Source: JBJEFI01 sp051873875
GTDB lineage: Bacteria; Bacillota; Bacilli; Bacillales; Bacillaceae_G
NCBI GenBank assembly: GCA_051873875.1
Contig: JBJEFI010000099.1
Span: 1 to 7,999 of the forward strand
Reading direction: 5' to 3'
Length of the DNA: 7,999 nucleotides
Position 1 is the first letter of the stretch. Each line of letters starts with the position of its first letter. Positions 1-5,977 of this stretch are shown here, one piece after another. The translations under genes and the position numbers were made by a program. The notes under the pieces are model-generated. The model was given only the letters and a program-made list of their open reading frames with translations. It did not search any database and was not told the DNA's origin.

Positions 1-29
1 GTACAGTTGCCATTACTAAAAAATAAACA

Positions 30-58
30 AAAAATCCCTCGATGTCGAGGGATTTTTT
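30..58. terminator. Bidirectional rho-independent terminator
   Basis: A GC-core stem (TCCCTCG at 35-41 against CGAGGGA at 46-52, with a short ATGT loop) is flanked by an A-run on the left and eight T on the right. On the minus strand it follows the transporter stop codon (59-61) directly and is followed by a T-rich stretch, so it ends that gene. The T-run on the plus strand means it could also stop transcription entering from the left. No gene is visible in bases 1-29. Confidence 0.88.
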
Positions 59-1387
59 TTACATAATATATCGTAAGAAAATATAAATATGTGCAATAGC
101 TAATGAAATAAGTGTTACTGGTACACCAATTTTTAAGAAATCAACATATGTTAATCTGTTGCCGCTCTTTGATGCTAAACCTGCTACGATAACGTTAGCA
201 GATGCACCAAGGATTGTCCCATTTCCACCTAAACAAGCACCTAATGCTAATGACCACCATAATACATCAATTTGTGAAGATTCTGGTGATAAACCTAAAC
301 CTACTGCTAAGTCTTGAATCATTGGAATCATCGTTGCCACGAATGGAATGTTATCAATTGTTGCGGATGCAATACCAGATACCCAAAGAATTAAAACAGA
401 TGTAAAGCCAATGTCTCCACCAGTAAAGTCGATAATCATTTGAGCGATTTGTTTTAATAAACCGACGTCTTTTAATCCACCAACTAAAATGAATAAACCA
501 GCAAAGAAGAAAATTGTTACCCATTCTACACCAGCAAAAATTTCTTCTACATCATGTTCTGTTTTTGTTGTAATTAACATTAAGATTGTCGCACCTGTCA
601 TTGCAATTACAGCTGCATCTAAATGGAAAATAGAATGTAACATAAATCCAGCGATTGTCGCAAGAAGAATAGAAACAGATTTCTTTAATAAAAGATGGTC
701 TTTAATGTAATCTGCTTCATTTAATAACATTAATTTATTAATATTTTCTTGAGAAGCTGTAATAGAACGTCTATAAATAAAGAAGATAAGTGCTAATACA
801 ACAGCAGCGATAATAATAACGACTGGCGCTAAGTTTGTTAAAAACGCATTGAACGTTAGATGTGGATTAGCTGAACCAATCATAATGTTTGGAGGGTCTC
901 CAACAAGCGTTGCTGTACCACCAATATTTGAGAAAATAATCTCAGAAATTAAGAAAGGAAGTGGATTTACTTTTAAAATAGATGTAACAGATAGTGTAAC
1001 TGGAACAACTAATAATACAGTCGTTACATTATCAAGGAATGCAGAACCAACTGCTGTTAAAAGAGATAGTAATAATAAAATATTAATTGGCTTTCCTTTT
1101 GCCATTTTTGCAGATTTGATTGCTACGTATTCAAAAACTCCTGATTTACTTGTAATGTTAACAAGGATCATCATACCAACTAGTAGTGTAATTGTTCCCC
1201 ATTCAATATGAAGGTGTAATGCAGAATGTAAATCAATGATTCCGAAAATAACCATAAGTGCAGCACCAGCTAAAGCGACGATGGCGCGATTTAACTTCTC
1301 AGAAATAATAATTGCATATGCTACTAAGAAAATAGCAATTGCTCCGAAGTATTGAAGATTAGATACTTCTTGTATGGCTTCGTGCAT
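59..1387 (-). CDS. ArsB/NhaD-type ion transporter (IT superfamily), 442 aa
   Basis: This is a polytopic inner-membrane transporter of the ion-transporter superfamily that holds ArsB arsenite pumps, NhaD Na+/H+ antiporters and citrate/SLC13-like carriers. About ten to eleven hydrophobic segments cover the whole 442 residues. The two half-repeats carry matching signatures: FLDNVTT near 117-123 with GGTATLVGDPPNIMIG at 156-171 in the first half, and ATIDNIPF around D345-N346 with GGNGTILGASANVI near 385-398 in the second. The D-N pairs and the NxT/GDPPN loops are the usual substrate and ion site elements of the fold. The start is supported by AGAGGAGG (1395-1402 on the minus strand) seven bases upstream. 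The gene stands alone, divergent from kapD, and ends in the terminator at 30-58. No arsR or arsC lies nearby, so an arsenite role is not supported by context. The substrate cannot be told from sequence; B. cereus homologues are commonly labelled arsenical pump family proteins. Family call is confident, substrate unknown. Confidence 0.88.
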   Translation of the reverse strand: MHEAIQEVSNLQYFGAIAIFLVAYAIIISEKLNRAIVALAGAALMVIFGIIDLHSALHLHIEWGTITLLVGMMILVNITSKSGVFEYVAIKSAKMAKGKPINILLLLSLLTAVGSAFLDNVTTVLLVVPVTLSVTSILKVNPLPFLISEIIFSNIGGTATLVGDPPNIMIGSANPHLTFNAFLTNLAPVVIIIAAVVLALIFFIYRRSITASQENINKLMLLNEADYIKDHLLLKKSVSILLATIAGFMLHSIFHLDAAVIAMTGATILMLITTKTEHDVEEIFAGVEWVTIFFFAGLFILVGGLKDVGLLKQIAQMIIDFTGGDIGFTSVLILWVSGIASATIDNIPFVATMIPMIQDLAVGLGLSPESSQIDVLWWSLALGACLGGNGTILGASANVIVAGLASKSGNRLTYVDFLKIGVPVTLISLAIAHIYIFLRYIM

Positions 1388-1438
1388 GAAAATGCCTCCT
1401 CTATTTGATCTTATACCAACTTAGAATTGTACATGAAA

Positions 1439-1466
1439 ATAATAATTAACGCCATAATTGTTACAA
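1439..1466 (-). promoter_or_regulatory. Possible sigma-A promoter of the transporter gene
   Basis: On the minus strand TTGTAA is followed after 16 bases by TATTAT, which would start transcription around 1432 and give a leader of about 45 bases. A rival extended -10 (TGG-TATAAG, complement of 1410-1418) lies closer to the gene. It would start the RNA at the ribosome binding site itself, so it is less likely. Consensus matching only; AT-rich sequence gives chance hits. Confidence 0.3.
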
Positions 1467-1532
1467 AAAAAACATAAAAATTTCTAAGGGAAAAATTTAT
1501 TTTGAAAAAGTATTTTCCAGTTTTTCTAGGTA

Positions 1533-1559
1533 TTGTTTTTTTATGACATAAAAAAACAA
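1533..1559. repeat. 27-bp perfect palindrome (13-1-13)
   Basis: TTGTTTTTTTATG (1533-1545), a single central A (1546) and CATAAAAAAACAA (1547-1559) form a perfect inverted repeat. The one-base centre favours a dimeric-protein operator over an RNA hairpin, because no loop is possible without opening the inner pairs. It lies between divergent genes, upstream of both candidate promoters. The TTTTATG-A-CATAAAA core has the 7-1-7 layout of Fur-family boxes, but its bases do not match the Fur or PerR consensus. Low complexity weakens the case for function. Confidence 0.6.
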
Positions 1560-1668
1560 AAATAGAATATAATGACTTGAATAAGAAGGGTTGCTTTTAA
1601 TTTATTCTAAAAATAAAAAATAAAAAAATTATATCGAGTCTCTCTTTCTAATATTCTATTCATTTAAA

Positions 1669-1677
1669 TGCTATAAT
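1669..1677 (+). promoter_or_regulatory. Extended -10 promoter of kapD
   Basis: TGC followed by a perfect TATAAT (1672-1677) makes an extended -10 element. No good -35 hexamer is found 16-18 bases upstream, which is usual for extended -10 promoters. A start near 1684 would give a leader of about 27 bases, ending in AGGAGG at 1700-1705, five bases before the kapD ATG. Confidence 0.6.
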
Positions 1678-1710
1678 AAGAATAATCATTGAAAAGAATA
1701 GGAGGAGAAT

Positions 1711-2331
1711 ATGGAAAAGACGCAATTGTTGTTTCTTGATTTTGAATTCTCCATGCCTGAGGGAAGAGGAAACCCACCTGGTTTTTTTCCGGAAATTATT
1801 GAAGTAGGTGCGGCTGCCGTTGAAAATGAAAGAGTAGTAGATTCATTTTCTTCCTTTGTTAAACCTATGTTTTATCCTAGCATAAGTGAGAGGTGTAAAC
1901 AATTTTTAGGGGTACAACAGCAAGATGTGGATAGAGGAATTAGTTTTGTTGTTTTAGTAAATCGCTTAGCATTGTATCAAAAAGAAGGATTTCAAACTGT
2001 TGTTACTTGGGGAAATGCGGATGAGAAAGTGTTAAAAGATAATTGTGCCCATCATCAGTTAGTTTATCCTTTTTCAAAACCAATGATTGACCTATCACTA
2101 GAGTATAAACGCTTTTTTGGAGATCGAAATCAAACGGGTTTAAGGAAAGCAGTCGAATCATATGGGAAAAAGGGAGTAGGAAACCATCATCGTGCGTTGG
2201 ATGATGCACTAACGACATATGAAATATATAAGCTCGTTCAGCAAGATAAGCAATATATGAATAAACCAAAGTTGGCAACAATAGGCGAACGAATTGATTG
2301 GGAAAAGTTGAAGAAAATGACGTTATCATAG
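1711..2331 (+). CDS. kapD: 3'-5' exonuclease KapD (KinA-pathway inhibitor family), 206 aa
   Basis: This is a DEDDh-type 3'-5' exonuclease of the ERI1/3'hExo-like group. The acidic residues are visible in order: D10 and E12 in LFLDFEFS (ExoI), D104 in WGNADEKVL (ExoII) and H160-x4-D165 in HRALDDA (ExoIII). No catalytic residue is missing, and one nuclease domain fills residues 5-175, followed by a charged tail. The length matches B. subtilis KapD, which is named for inhibiting the KinA route into the sporulation phosphorelay. That role is family knowledge and is not shown here. The start follows AGGAGG at 1700-1705 and an extended -10 promoter. A small membrane protein gene begins nine bases after the stop and is probably co-transcribed. 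The kapB and kinB genes that I recall next to kapD in B. subtilis are not in this window. It could equally act as a general RNA- or DNA-trimming nuclease. Confidence 0.9.
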   Translation: MEKTQLLFLDFEFSMPEGRGNPPGFFPEIIEVGAAAVENERVVDSFSSFVKPMFYPSISERCKQFLGVQQQDVDRGISFVVLVNRLALYQKEGFQTVVTWGNADEKVLKDNCAHHQLVYPFSKPMIDLSLEYKRFFGDRNQTGLRKAVESYGKKGVGNHHRALDDALTTYEIYKLVQQDKQYMNKPKLATIGERIDWEKLKKMTLS

Positions 2332-2340
2332 GGGGAGCTA

Positions 2341-2541
2341 ATGATGTTTGAGGGGATTTTAGGATTATTTTTATATTTTCCAGAAGATAAAAGAGAGTAT
2401 ATTCCGGCTGCAATTAGTTTTTTGATTTTTTTTATAGGAGCAATTGCAACGTGGCGTTTGTTTATCAAATCATCTAGAAGAGAAGCAAAACGATTAGAAG
2501 AACTAGAAAAAGATTTAGTCAAACGTTCAAAAAATCAATAA
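2341..2541 (+). CDS. Small single-pass membrane protein, uncharacterised, 66 aa
   Basis: I do not recognise this protein. It has a short amphipathic N-terminus, one strongly hydrophobic segment at about residues 20-43 (IPAAISFLIFFIGAIATWRL) and a highly charged Lys/Arg/Glu tail (44-66) that looks helical and possibly coiled. Positive residues after the membrane segment suggest an outside N-terminus and a cytoplasmic tail. The ribosome binding site GGGGGAG (2331-2337) overlaps the last base of the kapD stop codon, with spacing that fits either ATG of the ATGATG start (2341 or 2344). The stop is followed at once by a terminator, so kapD and this gene read as a two-gene operon. Proper signals at both ends and protein-like composition support a real gene. 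The operon pairing hints at a link to KapD, for example membrane anchoring, but that is inference only. Confidence 0.75.
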   Translation: MMFEGILGLFLYFPEDKREYIPAAISFLIFFIGAIATWRLFIKSSRREAKRLEELEKDLVKRSKNQ

Positions 2542-2543
2542 AT

Positions 2544-2573
2544 AAAAAGAGGCGATAAGACGTCTCTTTTTTT
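2544..2573. terminator. Bidirectional terminator between the kapD operon and yugF
   Basis: AGAGGCG (2548-2554) pairs with CGTCTCT (2561-2567), with one G-T pair and an ATAAGA loop. A-runs lie on the left and seven T on the right. It lies between two convergent genes, three bases after the small-protein stop and nine before the yugF stop. The T-rich stretch on the minus strand makes two-way use likely. Confidence 0.88.
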
Positions 2574-2581
2574 ATGGTATA

Positions 2582-3406
2582 TTAACAATAGTTTAAAATA
2601 TAGTTGGCAATATCTTGTGGGCGTTCTTCTAAAAGCAAATGACCAGTTTTTTGTAAAGTAATAAACTGCGAATTTTTAAGCTCTTGATGAAGACGTTGTC
2701 CAACATGAATTGGGATAATTTTATCTTCATCTCCCCAAATGAGCAATGTAGGCACTTCGATTTTTCGTACATCTTCTTCTTTTAAATCCCCTTCTCTATC
2801 ACGAATCATTTTCGTCAAGGCATGAAAAATATTACTATCGAAAAAAGGTTCCATATACCCATTCATCATTTCATCATCAATTAACGTTTGGTCATAGATA
2901 ACGTTAAGCAAATTATCTGCAATGCCCCGTCGGATAAAATACTTTTTCAAATAAAACGGGAAAAAAGGGAGATACGAAGTCCAAATAAAGAAAGGCTTTG
3001 CTCGATATAAATAACAGGAACTACAGAGTAAAATTTGTTTTTTTATGAGCGATGGCTTTAGCTTTGAAACATAAAGGGAAATTTGGCCGCCCATTGAATG
3101 ACCAATTAACGTTACATCTTTGAGTTTATATGTTTCAATTAGGGAAATAACAATTTTGGCAAAGTTTTCGTATGAATAAGTGAAGCGTTTTGTTTTTTCA
3201 CTTTTCCCAAACGGGGGTAAATCAATCGTTAAAATGGTATAGTCAGTTGTAAGCAATGGAATTAGTTTGCGAAAACTAAAGCTAGATGACAAGAAACCAT
3301 GAATAAGTACAAGTGCCCGTTGAGGTTTTTCTTCATTATAATGAAACAGTTCATGATAGACATTTATCCCGTTAATAGGTGTTGTTTGTTGAATTGGATG
3401 ATTCAT
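2582..3406 (-). CDS. yugF: Alpha/beta-fold hydrolase, YugF-like, 274 aa
   Basis: This is a cytoplasmic alpha/beta hydrolase of the epoxide-hydrolase/lipase-like type. Numbered from the chosen start, the motifs are the oxyanion strand LVLIHGF (32-38), DLPPFGKS (62-69), the nucleophile elbow GHSMGG with S104, the acid D228 in WGDEDKIIP and the base H256 in TGHLLLEERP. The triad is complete. The cap region (about 130-205) is rich in aromatic and basic residues and may sit at a membrane or bind a hydrophobic substrate. The frame stays open 22 codons further upstream to 3472. I chose the ATG at 3404-3406 because AAAGGAGGAT (3411-3420, minus strand) lies six bases before it, while the upstream ATG has no such site. 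Orthologues are annotated as uncharacterised hydrolases, so the substrate is unknown. It is divergent from yugI and convergent with the kapD operon. Confidence 0.88.
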   Translation of the reverse strand: MNHPIQQTTPINGINVYHELFHYNEEKPQRALVLIHGFLSSSFSFRKLIPLLTTDYTILTIDLPPFGKSEKTKRFTYSYENFAKIVISLIETYKLKDVTLIGHSMGGQISLYVSKLKPSLIKKQILLCSSCYLYRAKPFFIWTSYLPFFPFYLKKYFIRRGIADNLLNVIYDQTLIDDEMMNGYMEPFFDSNIFHALTKMIRDREGDLKEEDVRKIEVPTLLIWGDEDKIIPIHVGQRLHQELKNSQFITLQKTGHLLLEERPQDIANYILNYC

Positions 3407-3528
3407 CTGTATCCTCCTTTCTCTTTTATAAGGTACTGTATCGTTATTTTTGCTATTTTTCATTAAATTCATGCAAAGATAGGTTTGTTATATTGAATGT
3501 TTGTCCGATGTTTTCTTCTGTCACAATA

Positions 3529-3537
3529 TGGTATAAT
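3529..3537 (+). promoter_or_regulatory. Extended -10 promoter of yugI
   Basis: TGG followed by a perfect TATAAT (3532-3537) forms an extended -10. The -35 position (TGTTTT at 3509-3514) matches poorly. The predicted start near 3544 gives a leader of only about 20 bases, just enough for the ribosome binding site AAAGAGG at 3551-3557. A sigma-B promoter is not evident. Confidence 0.65.
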
Positions 3538-3565
3538 TTTAATAAAAAAGAAAGAGGTATGGAGG

Positions 3566-3925
3566 ATGGAGGGTAAATACAAAGTTGGAAGTATTGTTAC
3601 TGGCAAAGTGACAGGTATACAAGCCTATGGTGCGTTTATTTCATTAGATGAGAAAACGCAAGGGTTGGTCCATATATCAGAAATTACCAATGGATATGTA
3701 AGACGAATTGAAGATTATCTTTCTGTTGGGGATGTTGTAAAAGTAAAAGTAATCTCTGTTGATCCATTATCTAAAAAAATAAGCTTATCATTACGAGCAA
3801 CGAAGGAGCCATATGACTATCCGAATGTCAATAACATGGTTATTCGTGTACCAAAGCCGAATAAAGAAGGATTTAACATGTTAAGAAAAAAATTAGATGA
3901 ATGGATTAAACAGCAATCAAATTAA
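3566..3925 (+). CDS. yugI: S1-domain RNA-binding protein, general stress protein 13 (YugI) family, 119 aa
   Basis: This is a small ribosome-associated RNA-binding protein with one S1 (OB-fold) domain at residues 5-77. GKVTGIQAYGAFISL and GLVHISEI are the classic S1 strands, and the second half is VGDVVKVKVISVD and ISLSLRA. The short tail after residue 78 ends in the helix GFNMLRKKLDEWIK, which matches the C-terminal helix of B. subtilis YugI. The Lys/Pro/Ala-rich linker I recall in that protein (about 130 aa) is shorter here. The frame is open from 3497, but the first 23 codons there are hydrophobic and lie over the promoter. The ATG at 3566 follows AAAGAGG by eight bases and gives the family N-terminus. 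GGAGG directly abuts this ATG and is too close to serve as its site. The gene is monocistronic, with its own promoter and terminator. Confidence 0.92.
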   Translation: MEGKYKVGSIVTGKVTGIQAYGAFISLDEKTQGLVHISEITNGYVRRIEDYLSVGDVVKVKVISVDPLSKKISLSLRATKEPYDYPNVNNMVIRVPKPNKEGFNMLRKKLDEWIKQQSN

Positions 3926-3931
3926 TGATAA

Positions 3932-3970
3932 AAGGTACTATCGACAGAAATGATAGTACCTTCTTTTTTT
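3932..3970. terminator. Strong terminator between yugI and yuzA
   Basis: AAGGTACTATC (3932-3942) pairs perfectly with GATAGTACCTT (3952-3962) over eleven bases around a nine-base loop, followed by TTCTTTTTTT. It comes right after the yugI stop and lies between convergent genes. On the minus strand the stem is followed by a short T-run, so it may also end yuzA. Confidence 0.92.
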
Positions 3971-3998
3971 ATAGCTAGTTATAACATAATCGTTTTTG

Positions 3999-4229
3999 TT
4001 AACGATGTTCAGGCTCAGGGTCTGTTACGTATTCTTGACTGGCTCTAAATAATAAACCAAGATTAATCAAGCCTGCAATTCCAACAATTCCATATACAAT
4101 ACGAGCAAAGGTACTATTCATACCCCCAAAAATGGAAGCGACTAAGTCAAATTGGAAAAAACCAATTAGCCCCCAATTAATAGCGCCAATAATCGTAAAT
4201 ATTAGTGCAATTCTTTGTAATGTAGTCAT
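3999..4229 (-). CDS. yuzA: DUF378 small membrane protein (YuzA family), 76 aa
   Basis: This is a two-pass membrane protein of the DUF378 family, with hydrophobic segments at about residues 5-32 and 41-62. Family-typical features are the LQRIALIFTIIGAINWGLIG opening with its invariant-looking NWGL, FDLVASIFGG in the connecting part, and RIVYGIVGIAGL in the second segment. A short acidic/basic tail ends in EPEHR. The length is that of the family. The start is set by AGGAGGTT (4237-4244, minus strand) seven bases upstream. Function is unknown. The gene sits convergent to yugI and divergent from pgi, the same neighbours as in B. subtilis as I recall it. No convincing promoter was found; the best upstream minus-strand candidate (TTATCA, 17 bases, TAATGA) is weak. 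Confidence 0.88.
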   Translation of the reverse strand: MTTLQRIALIFTIIGAINWGLIGFFQFDLVASIFGGMNSTFARIVYGIVGIAGLINLGLLFRASQEYVTDPEPEHR

Positions 4230-4308
4230 CCAATAGAACCTCCTAAGGAAGATAGGTCGTACAATCGTTATGGTTTACGAAAAACAATTATTTATTCATT
4301 ATTTTTCA

Positions 4309-4325
4309 GTTATCGTCATGATAAC
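4309..4325. repeat. Inverted repeat GTTATC-N5-GATAAC
   Basis: A 6-5-6 inverted repeat lies in the 293-base divergent spacer between yuzA and pgi, about 80 bases upstream of yuzA. A further imperfect outer pair (AATCGT at 4263-4268, ACGATT at 4329-4334) flanks it. It could be an operator, but it is short and may be chance. The rest of this spacer (4230-4522) shows no gene, tRNA or recognisable riboswitch. Confidence 0.35.
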
Positions 4326-4460
4326 CTTACGATTAGCACATACAAAAAGGTCGAGAATAGGGTGGAGAATGATACCATTTATTTTATGAATGATTTTTTA
4401 CTATTTTGTTACATATTTCATAAACTATTGTGATTTTGGAAAGATTAATGAAAGGAGTTC

Positions 4461-4487
4461 TTGATTTTATTGTTTGTTTTCTATAAA
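4461..4487 (+). promoter_or_regulatory. Possible pgi promoter
   Basis: TTGATT (4461-4466) and TATAAA (4482-4487) are separated by only 15 bases, shorter than the preferred 17. No better pair was found close to pgi. A start near 4494 would leave a leader of about 29 bases carrying GGGGGT at 4510-4515. Weak support, given as the best local candidate. Confidence 0.28.
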
Positions 4488-4522
4488 GTGATATTTGATA
4501 AAAAATGTTGGGGGTCAAAAAA

Positions 4523-5875
4523 ATGACAACACATATTAAATTTGATTATTCAAAAGCATTAGCGTTTGTTCAAGAACACGAATTAACGTATGCTGCAGAT
4601 ACTGTAAAGATGTTACACCACTCCATTCATGAAAAGACTGGTGCTGGAAACGATTTCTTAGGATGGGTAGACTTACCTCATACATACGATAAAGAAGAGT
4701 TTGCTCGCATTCAAAAAGCGGCAAAAGATATTCAAGCTAATTCTGATATCTTATTAGTAATTGGAATCGGTGGCTCATACTTAGGTGCTCGTGCAGCGAT
4801 TGAAATGTTAGGGCATACATTCTATAATAATTTATCAAAAGAGCAACGCAAAACACCACAAGTGATTTTTGTAGGTCAAAACATTAGCTCTACATACATG
4901 AGAGATTTAATGGATGTATTAGAAGGAAAAGATTTCTCTATTAACGTTATCTCAAAATCAGGTACAACAACAGAACCGGCACTTGCTTTCCGTATTTTCC
5001 GTAAATTATTAGAAGAAAAATACGGAAAAGAAGAAGCTCGTAAACGTATTTTCGCAACAACAGATAAAGCACGTGGTGCATTAAAAACATTCGCAACTGA
5101 AGAAGGATATGAAACATTCGTAATTCCTGATGATGTTGGTGGACGTTTCTCTGTTTTAACAGCAGTAGGTTTATTACCAATCGCTGTAGCTGGATTAGAC
5201 ATTCAAAAAATGATGGATGGTGCAGCAAAAGCAACTGATGATTTCTCAGCTTCAGAATTGGCTGACAACATTGCATACCAATATGCGGTTGTTCGTAATG
5301 CCCTTTACAACAAAGGTAAAACAATCGAAATGCTTGTAAACTATGAGCCATCATTATTATACTTCGGTGAATGGTGGAAACAATTATTTGGTGAAAGTGA
5401 AGGAAAAGACCAAAAAGGTATCTTCCCATCTTCAGCAAACTTCTCAACAGATTTACATTCATTAGGTCAATACATTCAAGAAGGTCGTCGTGATCTATTT
5501 GAAACAGTTATTAACGTAGAGAATGCACGTCATGAATTAACAATTGAAGCAGAAGCTACAGACTTAGACGGCTTAAACTACTTAGCTGGTGAAACAGTTG
5601 ACTTTGTAAACAAAAAAGCATACCAAGGTACTTTATTAGCGCATAATGATGGTGGTGTACCAAACTTAGTATTAAATGTTCCATCATTAGATGAGTATAC
5701 ATTTGGTTACATGGTATACTTCTTCGAAAAAGCTTGTGCAATGAGCGGTTACTTATTAGGAGTAAATCCATTTGATCAACCAGGTGTAGAAGCATACAAG
5801 AAAAACATGTTTGCTTTATTAGGTAAACCAGGTTTTGAGGAATTAAAGGCAGAATTAGAAGCTCGCTTAAAATAA
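4523..5875 (+). CDS. pgi: Glucose-6-phosphate isomerase, 450 aa
   Basis: This enzyme interconverts glucose 6-phosphate and fructose 6-phosphate in glycolysis and gluconeogenesis, in the cytoplasm, usually as a dimer. It shows two SIS sugar-phosphate domains, with GIGGSYLGAR at 81-90 and SKSGTTTEPALAF in the first. The PGI signature DDVGGRFSVLTAVG begins at residue 203, the catalytic-type glutamate lies in FGESEGKDQKG (about E291), and the second signature FDQPGVEAYKK spans 417-427. The length of 450 is that of Bacillus Pgi. The frame opens at 4505, but I chose the ATG at 4523 because GGGGGT (4510-4515) lies seven bases before it and the protein then starts MTTHIKFDYSKAL like its homologues. 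Codon use is strongly biased to A/T-ending, frequent codons, fitting high expression. The gene stands alone between a divergent yuzA and its own terminator. Confidence 0.97.
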   Translation: MTTHIKFDYSKALAFVQEHELTYAADTVKMLHHSIHEKTGAGNDFLGWVDLPHTYDKEEFARIQKAAKDIQANSDILLVIGIGGSYLGARAAIEMLGHTFYNNLSKEQRKTPQVIFVGQNISSTYMRDLMDVLEGKDFSINVISKSGTTTEPALAFRIFRKLLEEKYGKEEARKRIFATTDKARGALKTFATEEGYETFVIPDDVGGRFSVLTAVGLLPIAVAGLDIQKMMDGAAKATDDFSASELADNIAYQYAVVRNALYNKGKTIEMLVNYEPSLLYFGEWWKQLFGESEGKDQKGIFPSSANFSTDLHSLGQYIQEGRRDLFETVINVENARHELTIEAEATDLDGLNYLAGETVDFVNKKAYQGTLLAHNDGGVPNLVLNVPSLDEYTFGYMVYFFEKACAMSGYLLGVNPFDQPGVEAYKKNMFALLGKPGFEELKAELEARLK

Positions 5876-5888
5876 ATATTATTTTTAG

Positions 5889-5931
5889 AAAAAGACTGGT
5901 TTTAGGAGTATTCCTAAACCAGTCTTTTTTT
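5889..5931. terminator. Bidirectional terminator between pgi and yugO
   Basis: GACTGGTTTTAGGA (5894-5907) pairs with TCCTAAACCAGTC (5912-5924) with one bulged T. A GTAT loop, a leading A-run and a trailing run of seven T complete the hairpin. It follows the pgi stop by 13 bases. The complementary strand also ends in a T-run, and yugO runs toward it, so it probably serves both genes. Bases 5932-5977 hold nothing else recognisable. Confidence 0.92.
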
Positions 5932-5977
5932 ATTGAGTGAAAAACGGTAATGATGTTGATGTGTTAGTTATAATTAT

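Larger units (their letters stand above)
1388..1710. other. AT-rich divergent intergenic region
   Basis: This 323-base spacer separates the transporter (minus) from kapD (plus). It holds the ribosome binding sites of both genes, a 27-bp palindrome at 1533-1559 and a good extended -10 promoter for kapD. A possible transporter promoter on the minus strand reads TTGTAA (complement of 1461-1466), 16 bases, TATTAT (complement of 1439-1444). A second TATAAT on the plus strand at 1568-1573 has only ATGACA (1543-1548, inside the palindrome) as a -35, at a long 19-base spacing. I see no small gene with a credible ribosome binding site, no tRNA and no riboswitch-like fold. Confidence 0.6.

Noticed and set aside
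202..1211. Plus-strand open frames of 67, 73 and 120 codons inside the transporter gene
   Set aside because: They lie antisense to a well-supported membrane protein, have no ribosome binding sites, and their composition is the mirror of the real gene.
59..1387. An arsenic-resistance operon
   Set aside because: The transporter belongs to the wider superfamily, but no arsR, arsC or arsA lies beside it and the gene ends in its own terminator.
2003..2522. Minus-strand frames of 136 and 94 codons across kapD and the small membrane gene
   Set aside because: They are antisense to genes with proper starts, motifs and a terminator. No domain or ribosome binding site supports them.
3407..3472. 22-residue N-terminal extension of the yugF product
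   Set aside because: The frame is open but the upstream ATG lacks a ribosome binding site, while a near-ideal AAAGGAGGAT serves the ATG at 3406. The extension is charged and unlike the hydrolase family.
3497..3565. 23-residue N-terminal extension of the yugI product
   Set aside because: It covers the extended -10 promoter and would encode sequence not found in the S1 family; the ATG at 3566 gives the expected N-terminus.
4536..5795. Minus-strand frames of 62 to 171 codons within pgi
   Set aside because: They are shadows of a highly conserved metabolic gene, with His/Leu/Gln-rich translations typical of antisense reading of biased codons.
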